Below, one piece after another: positions 25,074 to 32,077 of a stretch of DNA of 64,000 nucleotides. Under the pieces are notes generated by a model. It saw only the letters and a program-made list of their open reading frames with translations. It was not told the origin of the DNA and did not search any database. The position numbers and the translations under genes were made by a program. Source of the stretch: Lentzea cavernae (GTDB taxonomy: Bacteria > Actinomycetota > Actinomycetes > Mycobacteriales > Pseudonocardiaceae); the NCBI RefSeq assembly GCF_014653695.1, contig NZ_BNAR01000009.1, positions 124,001-188,000 of the forward strand, in the 5' to 3' direction. Within the stretch, counting starts at the first letter, position 1; every line of letters starts with the position of its first letter.

Positions 25074-25226
25074 ATGGCACTCACCGAGAAGAAGTGTTCC
25101 GTCTGCGGCAAGTTCAGCTGGGACAGCGACTTCGGTTCCTACAACGAGACGCACGAGACCAAGGACGGCAAGACCGTCAAGTGCGACACCAACGGTGCCG
25201 TGTACGTCGACGGCGACCGGCAGTAG
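25074..25226 (+). CDS. Small CxxC protein (50 residues)
   Basis: MALTEKKCSVCGKFSWDSDF has one Cys pair (CSVCGK, residues 8-13) and one later Cys, in a charged, soluble 50-residue chain. AAGGAG lies 8 nt before the ATG, a strong RBS. It may bind zinc alone or as a dimer. It is followed by the first GGCTCGAACCGCC hairpin. Confidence 0.65.
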   Translation: MALTEKKCSVCGKFSWDSDFGSYNETHETKDGKTVKCDTNGAVYVDGDRQ

Positions 25227-25249
25227 CCCGGCACTCTCCGCGCGTTGCC

Positions 25250-25293
25250 CTGGTCCGGCGGCTCGAACCGCCAAGCACGCACCGCCGGACCAG
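25250..25293 (+). repeat. GGCTCGAACCGCC hairpin, copy 1
   Basis: Outer arms CTGGTCCGGCGG / CCGCCGGACCAG (12 bp, perfect) enclose GGCGGCTCGAACCGCC, itself an inner hairpin. It is intergenic, 24 bp after the small CxxC gene and 120 bp before the Nudix gene. Near-identical to copy 2 at 26440. Confidence 0.8.
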
Positions 25294-25413
25294 GTTGCAC
25301 CACCACACACACGGTCAGCCAGAACCGGGCGCGGGCCGCGTCAGTGTCCCGCACCCGCCCCGCGCACGCACACCCACACCCACTCACCTCACCCCTGGAA
25401 GGGGTTGTTCGTC

Positions 25414-26169
25414 ATGCCCAAGAACAAGCACACGCCCGCCGGTATCCAGGTCCCCGAGGACCTGCGGCCGTGGTCAGCGCCGTGGCCCTACTACGCCCCG
25501 GTGGACATCACCCCGGCCGAGTTGACCCGCAAGGGCCTGCCCGCCAGCGTCGCCGAGGGCTGGGCCGAGCCCGCTGTGACCCCGGAGGACGTGCGCGACT
25601 GGCCCGCCCGCGCGGCGATGGCGCTGGTGCCGTTCACGTTCGACGCCTGGCGGTGGCCGCTCAACCCGACCGGCCGCACCGGCAAGACCGGCCGCAACCT
25701 GGGCAAGTGGGGCGAGAACTGCGCCGCAGATCCGATCGTGGTGGCCGGTGACCTCGACCGCGACGGTGAGCGCTACGTGCTGCTGATCCAGCGCAGCGAC
25801 ACCCGCCAGTGGGCCATCCCCGGCGGCATGGTCGACCCCGGCGAGACCGCCCCGGCCGCGCTGGTGCGGGAGCTGCGCGAGGAGACCGGCGTCAACCTCG
25901 CCGGCCATACCCCGACGGTGCTGTTCACCGGCTACGTCGACGACCCGCGCAACTCCGATCACGCCTGGATCTGCACCGTGGCCGCCCTCTACCAGCTCGA
26001 CCACACCGTGCTCGCCACCGGCGCCGATGACGCCCTGGCCGCCGCCTGGTTCCCCTTCACCGACCTCGACACCCTGACCAGCGCCGTCACCGACGCCGGC
26101 GGGCAGCTCTACGCCGCGCACCTGCCGCTGTTCACCGCGGCTCTGGCCCGCCTCGACGGCTGCTGCTGA
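25414..26169 (+). CDS. Nudix hydrolase, NUDT9-like (probable ADP-ribose pyrophosphatase)
   Basis: The 251-residue protein has a perfect Nudix box (Gx5Ex7REUxEExGU) at residues 138-160. The preceding stretch GRNLGKWGENCAADPIV and QWAIPGGMVDPGE closely recall human NUDT9 and the TRPM2 NUDT9-H domain (G-R-W-G-x-N-x-A-A-D-P-I; W-A-I-P-G-G-M-V-D-P-G-E). ADP-ribose hydrolysis to AMP and ribose-5-phosphate is therefore the best guess. Nudix genes recur in AICEs, where a signalling role has been proposed. GGAAGGGG precedes the ATG. Confidence 0.88.
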   Translation: MPKNKHTPAGIQVPEDLRPWSAPWPYYAPVDITPAELTRKGLPASVAEGWAEPAVTPEDVRDWPARAAMALVPFTFDAWRWPLNPTGRTGKTGRNLGKWGENCAADPIVVAGDLDRDGERYVLLIQRSDTRQWAIPGGMVDPGETAPAALVRELREETGVNLAGHTPTVLFTGYVDDPRNSDHAWICTVAALYQLDHTVLATGADDALAAAWFPFTDLDTLTSAVTDAGGQLYAAHLPLFTAALARLDGCC

Positions 26170-26185
26170 CCCGCTCTCGACACCC

Positions 26186-26214
26186 GCCAGGCGGGCGTCT
26201 CGAACCGCCCTGGC
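26186..26214 (+). repeat. TCTCGAACCGCC hairpin, divergent copy
   Basis: GCCAGGCGG / CCGCCCTGGC arms (one bulge) surround CTCGAACCGCC, 16 bp after the Nudix stop. It shares the inner core with the other four copies but has different outer arms. Confidence 0.6.
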
Positions 26215-26249
26215 CCTCACGCCCCGCCACACCGCGAGAGGCAGACCCA

Positions 26250-26393
26250 ATGTTCGGCCAAAAGAGCTCGAAGACCACGCAGGACGACTCCTCTTACACC
26301 TGTCGCCACTGCGGAAAGACCCGCCACTTCCTGAACAGGCACAAGGGCGACGATGTCCGGTGCCTGGAGTGCGGCAAGTGGGGCAAGGAATAG
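26250..26393 (+). CDS. Small zinc-ribbon protein (47 residues)
   Basis: MFGQKSSKTTQDDSSYTCRH contains the first pair (CRHCGK) and CLECGKWGKE supplies the second, giving a complete C-x2-C...C-x2-C ribbon. GAGAGG lies 8 nt before the ATG. The gene is isolated between two repeat hairpins. It opens MFG like the gene at 26532, suggesting related small proteins. Confidence 0.7.
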   Translation: MFGQKSSKTTQDDSSYTCRHCGKTRHFLNRHKGDDVRCLECGKWGKE

Positions 26394-26439
26394 CGCGGGT
26401 TGTAGCGCTTTCCCCGCTCCCGCAACGCCTTCGCTCTGT

Positions 26440-26483
26440 CTGGTCCGGCGGCTCGAACCGCCAACCACGCACCGCCGGACCAG
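26440..26483 (+). repeat. GGCTCGAACCGCC hairpin, copy 2
   Basis: The outer arms are the same as in copy 1 (CTGGTCCGGCGG / CCGCCGGACCAG), and the two 44-bp copies differ at a single inner base (AACC for AAGC). It lies 46 bp after a zinc-ribbon gene and 49 bp before the next small gene. Confidence 0.8.
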
Positions 26484-26531
26484 GCCCCGCCACCACCTCA
26501 CCCCGTTCACCACACCGAGAAAGGCATGCCC

Positions 26532-26687
26532 ATGTTCGGGATCAAGAACGCCGGAACCAAGTCCAGCGCCACCCACTGCCCCGCGCCGACCGGCCGAGGC
26601 GGCAAGCACTGCGGCAGGAAGCTGCGCCAGAGCGACGGCGCGGTATGCAGCAACTACAACTGCCAGCTCTACGCCGCGTGCCGGTAA
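26532..26687 (+). CDS. Small Cys/Gly-rich protein (51 residues)
   Basis: MFGIKNAGTKSSATHCPAPT continues with single cysteines in HCGRK, VCSNY, NCQLY and ACR: five in 51 residues, not in clean CxxC pairs. GAGAAAGG lies 7 nt before the chosen ATG; an in-frame ATG 6 bp earlier is too close to it. The MFG start is shared with the 47-residue ribbon protein upstream. Function unknown. Confidence 0.6.
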   Translation: MFGIKNAGTKSSATHCPAPTGRGGKHCGRKLRQSDGAVCSNYNCQLYAACR

Positions 26688-26707
26688 CCGTCCACACCAA
26701 CCCCCTT

Positions 26708-26745
26708 GGCGGGCGGCTCGAACCGCCCCGCACGCACCGCCCGCC
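26708..26745 (+). repeat. GGCTCGAACCGCC hairpin, copy 3
   Basis: Outer arms GGCGGGCGG / CCGCCCGCC (9 bp, perfect) enclose the same GGCTCGAACCGCC core and CACGCA spacer. The arms have changed from copies 1 and 2 but still pair, i.e. compensatory change. Confidence 0.75.
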
Positions 26746-26785
26746 GTGGTTCGCGCATCACCTCACAGACAGGACCCCATGTGTC

Positions 26786-27037
26786 ATGCCCTCCACCACA
26801 AGGACTCTCGCGCCGACGAGGGTGTCGCTGCGCGCTGTTGTCACCGCGATGTCGCAGGACTGCCCGTCCATGACCGCGACGCCGGATGAGGTCGCCGCCT
26901 GGTTCGCCCACGGCGTCACGATGCTGGCCCTGATCACCCGCGACCGCTCGCACCCCGAGCACGACGACGCGTGCGTGCTGGCCGCGAAGTACTCCGCCGA
27001 CGCCCGCGCCGCCCGCACGAACGGAGCGGCGCGATGA
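26786..27037 (+). CDS. Small soluble protein of unknown function (83 residues)
   Basis: MPSTTRTLAPTRVSLRAVVT leads into a helical segment ATPDEVAAWFAHGVTMLALI and a basic tail. No recognised motif. An AGGA lies 11 nt before the ATG. Its stop overlaps the next start by 4 bp (ATGA), which begins the coupled membrane-protein/transfer run ending in traB. Confidence 0.6.
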   Translation: MPSTTRTLAPTRVSLRAVVTAMSQDCPSMTATPDEVAAWFAHGVTMLALITRDRSHPEHDDACVLAAKYSADARAARTNGAAR

Positions 27038-27345
27038 CCGATGAGCCGATGCTGCTGTTGCTGCTGGGCTCCGGCCTGGCGTTCGCCGCCGCGGTGCTGC
27101 TGTGGAAGCTGCTCATGCTCACCGCCGGTATCGCCGCCACACAGTGGCTGCTGGTGACCGGTTTCGCCGACCAGCCCCTCATCCAGGCCGCTGTGTTCGC
27201 GGTGCCCGCACTGCTCGCGGCGTGCCTGCTGCTGTACCTGCCGGGCAACGCCGGCCTTTCCCTGCGGACCCGCTCCGGTCTCGCGTTCAGCCCGTTCAAC
27301 CCGCGCCGCCGTGCGCGCCGTAACCGTTGGGAGGCAATGGCATGA
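27034..27345 (+). CDS. Small membrane protein upstream of the SpdB-like gene
   Basis: The 103-residue protein has two or three hydrophobic helices (MLLLLLGSGLAFAAAVLLWKLL, LTAGIAATQWLLVTG, AAVFAVPALLAACLLLYLP) and a basic C-terminal tail (PFNPRRRARRNRW). Start and stop both overlap neighbours by 4 bp. By position it resembles the small Spd-type spread proteins that accompany TraB in Streptomyces plasmids and are linked to intramycelial spreading; direct similarity is not demonstrated. Confidence 0.65.
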   Translation: MTDEPMLLLLLGSGLAFAAAVLLWKLLMLTAGIAATQWLLVTGFADQPLIQAAVFAVPALLAACLLLYLPGNAGLSLRTRSGLAFSPFNPRRRARRNRWEAMA

Positions 27346-28460
27346 GCAACTGGGCCGACACTCGCCGCGCTGACCGCGTGGCCGCCGCCGAGCAGGCACG
27401 CGAGAACCAGCGCATGGTGTTCGAGCAGCGCCGCGCCGACAAGGCCGCCGACGCGCAGCTGCGCCAGGCCGCCGCCGACAAGGCCCGCGCCGACCGCGCC
27501 GCCACGCTCAAGAAGCTGACCGGCTGGATCCGGGATCACGTCTTGGACCTGATGTTCCTGCCGGTGATCCTGGTTCCGGCGGTGCTGGCCTGGAAGGCGA
27601 TGGCCGACTACGGGCACAGCATCTTCGGTGGCCCCGGTGTGCTGCTGCCCCTGTTCAGTGAGGGCGCGATGTGGGTGTTCGCGTTCGCCGTTGCGATCGC
27701 TGCCCGCGTCGACCGCCCCACCGGTTGGCTCAAGACCGGCACGTGGGTGTTCGCCGCTGTGGCCGCCGCCCTGAACTTCACCCACGGCCTGGACGTGCCC
27801 GGCGGCGGTATCGGGCACGGCGTGGTCATGGCGCTGGTGTCGGTCGGCGGTGTCGTGGTCCACCAGCTCGTGCACGCCAACCCGCGCCGCACCCGCCGCA
27901 CCCGCGCGGAGCGGGCCGCCGCGAAGGTCGACCGTGACGCGGACAAGCGGCTGCACAGGGTGCGCCGCGCCGCCGTGCGCCAGGCCGCCGCGCAGGTCGC
28001 CCCGGACGGCACCGCCACCCTGCTCTACCGGCCCGGCACCTTCACCCTGCGCGGCGGCTTCGGTCGCCCGCGCCTGAGTTCCGCGACCGTTCCCGGCCTT
28101 CCCGTCGACCAGCCCGGAGACGAGCTGCGCGAGGGCCTGGCCGACGAAGTGACCGCCTACCTCGCCGCCCTTCCGGCCCCGGACGTCACCGCGGCTGGGA
28201 AGACCTCACACCCCTCGGGAAGAGGGCAAACGCCCGCCGCCACCCCGGCCGTGGAGGTCCCGGCGGAGATCGCCGACAAGTTCGGCGGCTACGTCGCCCG
28301 TGTCCGCGCGGCGATCGACTCCGGCCGTCTTCCGGCCGAGCCGAGCAAGGACGCGGTGCGCAAGTTCCTGCGCATCCGCGCCACCTACGCAGCCGCCGTG
28401 TGGCAGGCCGCGACCCACGACGACGGCCCCGACGACGGCCGCCAGGAGGTGACAGCATGA
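27342..28460 (+). CDS. SpdB-like DUF2637 membrane protein
   Basis: The 372-residue protein has an N-terminal Ala/Arg-rich coiled helix (residues ~10-60), then four transmembrane helices (LMFLPVILVPAVLAWKAMADYG, LFSEGAMWVFAFAVAIAARV, WVFAAVAAALNFTHGL, HGVVMALVSVGGVVVHQLVH). A long basic, Ala-rich cytoplasmic C-terminus follows. The FSEGAMW/ALNFTHG block is characteristic of DUF2637 (SpdB) proteins, which help plasmid spreading with TraB. It is coupled by 4-bp overlaps to the genes on both sides, ending directly at traB. Confidence 0.82.
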   Translation: MSNWADTRRADRVAAAEQARENQRMVFEQRRADKAADAQLRQAAADKARADRAATLKKLTGWIRDHVLDLMFLPVILVPAVLAWKAMADYGHSIFGGPGVLLPLFSEGAMWVFAFAVAIAARVDRPTGWLKTGTWVFAAVAAALNFTHGLDVPGGGIGHGVVMALVSVGGVVVHQLVHANPRRTRRTRAERAAAKVDRDADKRLHRVRRAAVRQAAAQVAPDGTATLLYRPGTFTLRGGFGRPRLSSATVPGLPVDQPGDELREGLADEVTAYLAALPAPDVTAAGKTSHPSGRGQTPAATPAVEVPAEIADKFGGYVARVRAAIDSGRLPAEPSKDAVRKFLRIRATYAAAVWQAATHDDGPDDGRQEVTA

Positions 28461-30733
28461 CCACCCTCGACAACACCCAGACCGACCGCGACGGTGAGCC
28501 CGCAGACGAGTCCGGCGCGCGGGTGTACGACTTCTCCGCGCACCACCCGAGCCCGCTCGCGCTGCCCGCAGGGCAGGGTGGCGCGGTCGAGCAGGACGAG
28601 GCGCTCGACGGCGAGTTGATGACGCCGGAGCAGTCCGCCGCGCTCGATCGGCGCTTGGCCGAGCAGGCCCGCGCCAAGGCCACGGCCGCCGCCGTGGCGG
28701 TGCGGCGGGGCGGCACCGCGGCCGTGCGGTGGTCGCGCGAGGAGCGCACCCGCGTGGTCGCCAAGGCGATCGGGCGCAACGTGCTGCTCTACGTCCCGGC
28801 CGGTGCCTACAAGGTCAGTAAGCGGGTGTGGGAGTCGCAGACCTCTTCCCGTTACGAGCGGATGATGCGTCAGGCCGAGTTGGCCGGCGACTTCGCCCGC
28901 GTCGCGGAGTGGGAGGCACGCAAGGAGGCCGAGCGGGAGCGCCGTCACCGCCGCCACCAGGCCCTCATGCACGCGCCCGTGCAGATCGCCCGCGCCACGG
29001 CTATCAGCCTGGTCACCGTGACGGTGCTGCTGCTGATCCTCGGGATCATCCTGGCCGTCTCCACCGGCGAGTTCGCGCAGGTCATCGGCCCTATCCGTGC
29101 GGTGATCGACGCGATCGCGTGGCTGGTGTGGCTGGCGTCGGTGCTGTTCGTGCCGGTCGCCGTCATCGTGCCCGCCGTGGGCCTAGGGGTGCTGTGGAAC
29201 ATCGGCCGCACCACCGAGGTCCCGACCTGGCTCGCATCCGCCCGCCAGGCCCGCGACGACGCCCCGCCGATCACCCCCTCGATCGTCGTCAAGGCCCTGC
29301 GTGACCTGGGCATCAAGGAGCTGCGCAAGGCCATCAACGACATGGACGACGCCGGAGCGGGCATGCTCTCGCCGATCGTCATCGCCGGATGCGGTGTCGA
29401 GCTGGAGGTCTCGCTCCCCTCGGGTGTGTCCACAAAGGAGGTGATGGACAAGCATCTGCGGCTGGCGGAGAACCTCAACCGCCATGAGCACGAGGTGTTC
29501 ATCACCGTGCCGCAGGCCGCGCGCACCGTGCGGCTGTGGATCGCCGACCCCGGCGCGCTCGATGAGCCGATCGGCCCGTCTCCGCTGGTCCTGGACGACA
29601 CGATGACCGCGGACTACTACACCGGCCGCGCCCCGTGGGGCCAAGACCTGCGCGGTGATCTGGTCGCGATTTCGTTGATGCAGCGGCATTTGCTGCTCAC
29701 GGGTCTGTCCAATCAGGGCAAGACCGCCGCGCTGCGATCGCTGGCGCTGTGGCTGGCACTGGACCGCACGGTCGAGTTCCGCATCGCCGATCTCAAGGGC
29801 ATCGGTGACTGGCACATGTTCACCGGCCTGGCCACGGTGATGATCGCCGGTCCTGCCGATGAGCACGTCATCGCCGCGACGCACATGGTGGAGGACGGTG
29901 TGGCGGAGATGGAACGCCGCCTGGCCGCCGTCGACCCGGAGGTGCACAAGAACGGCGTGACCCGCGACCTGGCCCGCTCTGGTGAGGGGTTCCACCCGCT
30001 GATCCTCATCGTGGACGAGGCACAGCAGGCGTTCATGTCGCCCGTGGTCGGCGACGACAAGCGCCCCTACGGCGGGAAAAAGGCCACGTCGCGGTACTTC
30101 ATGGCCGCCCGGAAGATCCACAACCAGGGCCGCGCGGTGAACGTGGTGCTGTGGCAGGGCACGCAGAACCCGACCGATGAGAACCTGCCCAAGCTCGTGC
30201 GCGAGGGTGCGCACATCCGCGGCTCGCTCGTGCTCGGTACCGAGTCGGAATCGAAGATGGCGTTGGGAGACAAGGCAGTCAACGCCGGAGCGGCACCGCA
30301 CAAGCTGCGCCAGGGCCTGGACAAGGGAACGCTGGTCATCACCGGTGACGGCGTGCAGCTGCCCACCGGCCAGCCCTCCATCACCGTGCGCACCAACTTC
30401 ATCGACGGTGAGGCCGCCACGGCGATCGCCGACCGGGCCAAGGCCCTGCGCTCCCCGGTCACCACCAGCACCGGCGAGACCGAACCGGAGCGGGACTTCC
30501 TCGCCGACCTCACCGCCGTCATGGGCACCGAGACCCGCGTACGCACCGAGGTCATCCGCCAGCGGCTACGCGAACTGCACCCCGGCACCTACGAGGGCAT
30601 GAGCGCAGGCGACCTCACCAGCAGGCTCACCGCCGCCGGCATCACCCCCTACAAGAGCGACGGCGTCATGAGCGTCCGCACCGCCGCAGTCCACGAAGCA
30701 GTCGCACAGCGTGACGAAAACGAAGAGGAGTAG
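28457..30733 (+). CDS. traB: TraB/FtsK-type conjugative DNA translocase
   Basis: The 758-residue protein is the AICE transfer motor, a hexameric ring ATPase that pumps double-stranded DNA between mycelial cells. After a disordered N-terminus, two or three transmembrane helices lie at ~175-250 (ISLVTVTVLLLILGIILAV, IAWLVWLASVLFVPVAVIVPAVG). The motor domain has Walker A GLSNQGKT (416-423), DLKGIGDW, and Walker B LILIVDEAQQAF (Asp520-Glu521). The last ~80 residues form a winged-helix-like domain (TRVRTEVIRQRLRELHPGTY), the expected DNA-reading part. A cluster of CAGGGAG repeats begins 3 bp after the stop. Confidence 0.93.
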   Translation: MTTLDNTQTDRDGEPADESGARVYDFSAHHPSPLALPAGQGGAVEQDEALDGELMTPEQSAALDRRLAEQARAKATAAAVAVRRGGTAAVRWSREERTRVVAKAIGRNVLLYVPAGAYKVSKRVWESQTSSRYERMMRQAELAGDFARVAEWEARKEAERERRHRRHQALMHAPVQIARATAISLVTVTVLLLILGIILAVSTGEFAQVIGPIRAVIDAIAWLVWLASVLFVPVAVIVPAVGLGVLWNIGRTTEVPTWLASARQARDDAPPITPSIVVKALRDLGIKELRKAINDMDDAGAGMLSPIVIAGCGVELEVSLPSGVSTKEVMDKHLRLAENLNRHEHEVFITVPQAARTVRLWIADPGALDEPIGPSPLVLDDTMTADYYTGRAPWGQDLRGDLVAISLMQRHLLLTGLSNQGKTAALRSLALWLALDRTVEFRIADLKGIGDWHMFTGLATVMIAGPADEHVIAATHMVEDGVAEMERRLAAVDPEVHKNGVTRDLARSGEGFHPLILIVDEAQQAFMSPVVGDDKRPYGGKKATSRYFMAARKIHNQGRAVNVVLWQGTQNPTDENLPKLVREGAHIRGSLVLGTESESKMALGDKAVNAGAAPHKLRQGLDKGTLVITGDGVQLPTGQPSITVRTNFIDGEAATAIADRAKALRSPVTTSTGETEPERDFLADLTAVMGTETRVRTEVIRQRLRELHPGTYEGMSAGDLTSRLTAAGITPYKSDGVMSVRTAAVHEAVAQRDENEEE

Positions 30734-30735
30734 GG

Positions 30736-30924
30736 CAGGGAGCCCCCGCTTCAAGATCAGGGAGTCACGCACCGCACAGGGAGAACTCCCTACCCGCCTC
30801 CCTGCCCCTGTCTCCCTGCCCTGAGCAGCATCAACGCTGATCCAGGGAGTCAGGGAGGTGCACGGCTCCGACCAGCGAAAACCCCGGAAAACAGGGTCCC
30901 GCACAGGGTGGTTCCGCCTCCCTG
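30736..30924. repeat. CAGGGAG/CTCCCTG cluster, candidate clt transfer locus
   Basis: Five direct CAGGGAG (30736, 30758, 30777, 30843, 30851) and three inverted CTCCCTG (30798, 30812, 30918) occur within 190 bp, starting 3 bp after traB. In Streptomyces plasmids the clt locus next to traB contains short repeats read by the TraB winged helix. The sequence also resembles FtsK-orienting KOPS (GGGNAGGG). Confidence 0.62.
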
Positions 30925-30979
30925 TATCGCTCCCGCACACCCACACGTAGTCACCCACAGTGACAGGAACGAGGTTCTG

Positions 30980-31144
30980 ATGAGCGACGACATCCTTCAC
31001 ATCGAGGCGTCCCGATCGATGTGGAACGGCAAAGCCAAGACCCTGTGCGGGATCACGATCCCCAAGCCGGAGACCGTGTGGTTCGCGTGGTTGTCGAGCA
31101 AACCCAGGTGCCAGGCGTGCGAGAGCGCGAACCGGGGCCGGTGA
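30980..31144 (+). CDS. Small Cys-containing protein (54 residues)
   Basis: MSDDILHIEASRSMWNGKAK is followed by LCGIT and a C-x2-C pair in RCQACESANRGR. Actinobacterial mobile elements often carry such 'H-x...C-G...C-x-x-C' mini-proteins; here His7, Cys23 and the Cys pair could hold zinc. The ATG follows a GGAACGAGG stretch. Three bp separate it from the next gene. Confidence 0.6.
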   Translation: MSDDILHIEASRSMWNGKAKTLCGITIPKPETVWFAWLSSKPRCQACESANRGR

Positions 31145-31147
31145 CCC

Positions 31148-31303
31148 GTGGCCGCGCACCCGCTCACCGGCCAGCGCTCGAACCGCCGGCCGATCCGCGC
31201 ACTGGTGCGGTTCGTCGCGACCTGCCCGACCTGCGGCGGCCGGATCAATCCGGACCAGGTCATGTGCACCTGGTGCGCGCTGTCGAACGCGGCGCACGCC
31301 TAA
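31148..31303 (+). CDS. Small zinc-ribbon protein (51 residues)
   Basis: A GTG start yields a basic N-terminus (GQRSNRRPIRALVRFVAT), then CPTCGG and CTWC, a C-x2-C...C-x2-C ribbon likely to bind zinc. It begins 3 bp after the preceding stop, so it is probably translated in the same message. Function unknown. Confidence 0.6.
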   Translation: MAAHPLTGQRSNRRPIRALVRFVATCPTCGGRINPDQVMCTWCALSNAAHA

Positions 31304-31335
31304 CTACAACAACCCCCCTCTTCAGAGTCGAAAAC

Positions 31336-31459
31336 AAACCCGTAAACCCGGTCCCGCACCACCAGACAAGCTCTGAACTGCGCAAACGCTGACCGGGTTT
31401 ACGGGAGCGCCAAACCCGGCCCGGGAACGCCAAACCCGCAAACCCGGCCCAAACCCGGC
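31336..31459. repeat. AAACCCGG/CCGGGTTT iteron cluster A
   Basis: AAACCCG(G) occurs at 31336, 31344, 31412, 31432, 31441 and 31452, with an inverted CCGGGTTT at 31393. The last pair is 11 bp apart, one helical turn. It lies upstream of the primase-polymerase gene in a stretch (31304-31581) with no gene. Confidence 0.65.
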
Positions 31460-31494
31460 ACCGTCTCGGCACCCTCCAGCCGCCCGGCTCACCG

Positions 31495-31533
31495 GCAGGC
31501 CCTACTACCCCGCGCGGTTAGCAGGGCCTGCCC
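31495..31533. terminator. Hairpin between iteron cluster A and the small genes
   Basis: A perfect 10-bp stem GGCAGGCCCT / AGGGCCTGCC with a 19-nt loop. It has no long U-tract, so it may be an attenuator or part of the replication locus rather than a terminator. Confidence 0.5.
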
Positions 31534-31581
31534 TTGAGCTGCGGCGACCTTTCCGCAGCGCACCACACGAACGGAGAACAC

Positions 31582-31749
31582 ATGTCCACATCGGACCAGC
31601 AGCCGCGATGCTCGCTGGCGGAGGACTGCGGCGCTCAGACGCACTTCGCGAACTGCCCTCGATTCGAGCTGGTGATCGAGCTGGCGGTGACCCGCTGCCC
31701 TTGCTGCGCGCCGGCCAACACCTCTGACCCGCAGGGAGAGCAGGCATGA
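31582..31749 (+). CDS. Small Cys-rich protein (55 residues)
   Basis: MSTSDQQPRCSLAEDCGAQT carries cysteines at 10 and 16, then NCPRF and a CPCC cluster near residue 39. It is acidic and soluble. ACGGAG lies 8 nt before the ATG. Its stop overlaps the next start (ATGA). Zinc binding is plausible; no family is recognised. Confidence 0.6.
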   Translation: MSTSDQQPRCSLAEDCGAQTHFANCPRFELVIELAVTRCPCCAPANTSDPQGEQA

Positions 31750-31985
31750 GAATCCGATTGGAAGGCACCCGTGACGAGGTCGACACCGCAGCGCAAGCAC
31801 TCGCGCTCGGGTTCGACGTCCAAGAGGTCAGCGGCTTCTACCCCAACCGGGGCGCGTCGGTGCTGGGCCGCGTGTACGTCACCGCCACGGTGCTGCCCGC
31901 CCACATCGTCCGCGCACGAGCCACCCGCCTGGACACCACGGCGCAGCGGCTGGACGGCGACCCGCCGCCGCAGCTGACCAGCTGA
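31746..31985 (+). CDS. Small alpha/beta protein of unknown function (79 residues)
   Basis: MRIRLEGTRDEVDTAAQALA has a beta-strand/helix pattern reminiscent of small ferredoxin-like folds. It is coupled to the previous gene by an ATGA overlap and precedes the primase gene by 92 bp. No catalytic motif is visible. Confidence 0.6.
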   Translation: MRIRLEGTRDEVDTAAQALALGFDVQEVSGFYPNRGASVLGRVYVTATVLPAHIVRARATRLDTTAQRLDGDPPPQLTS

Positions 31986-32077
31986 CCCACCACCCGCACG
32001 CGGGGCACGGCCACGCCAGGTCGTGCCCCGCTCCCGTTGCACCCCAACCACAGCACGGCTGAAAGGGACCCGCGATC

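Noticed and set aside
31160..31200. A further GCTCGAACCGCC-like match
   Set aside because: It lies inside the 51-residue zinc-ribbon gene and lacks the paired outer arms, so it was not counted with the hairpin family.
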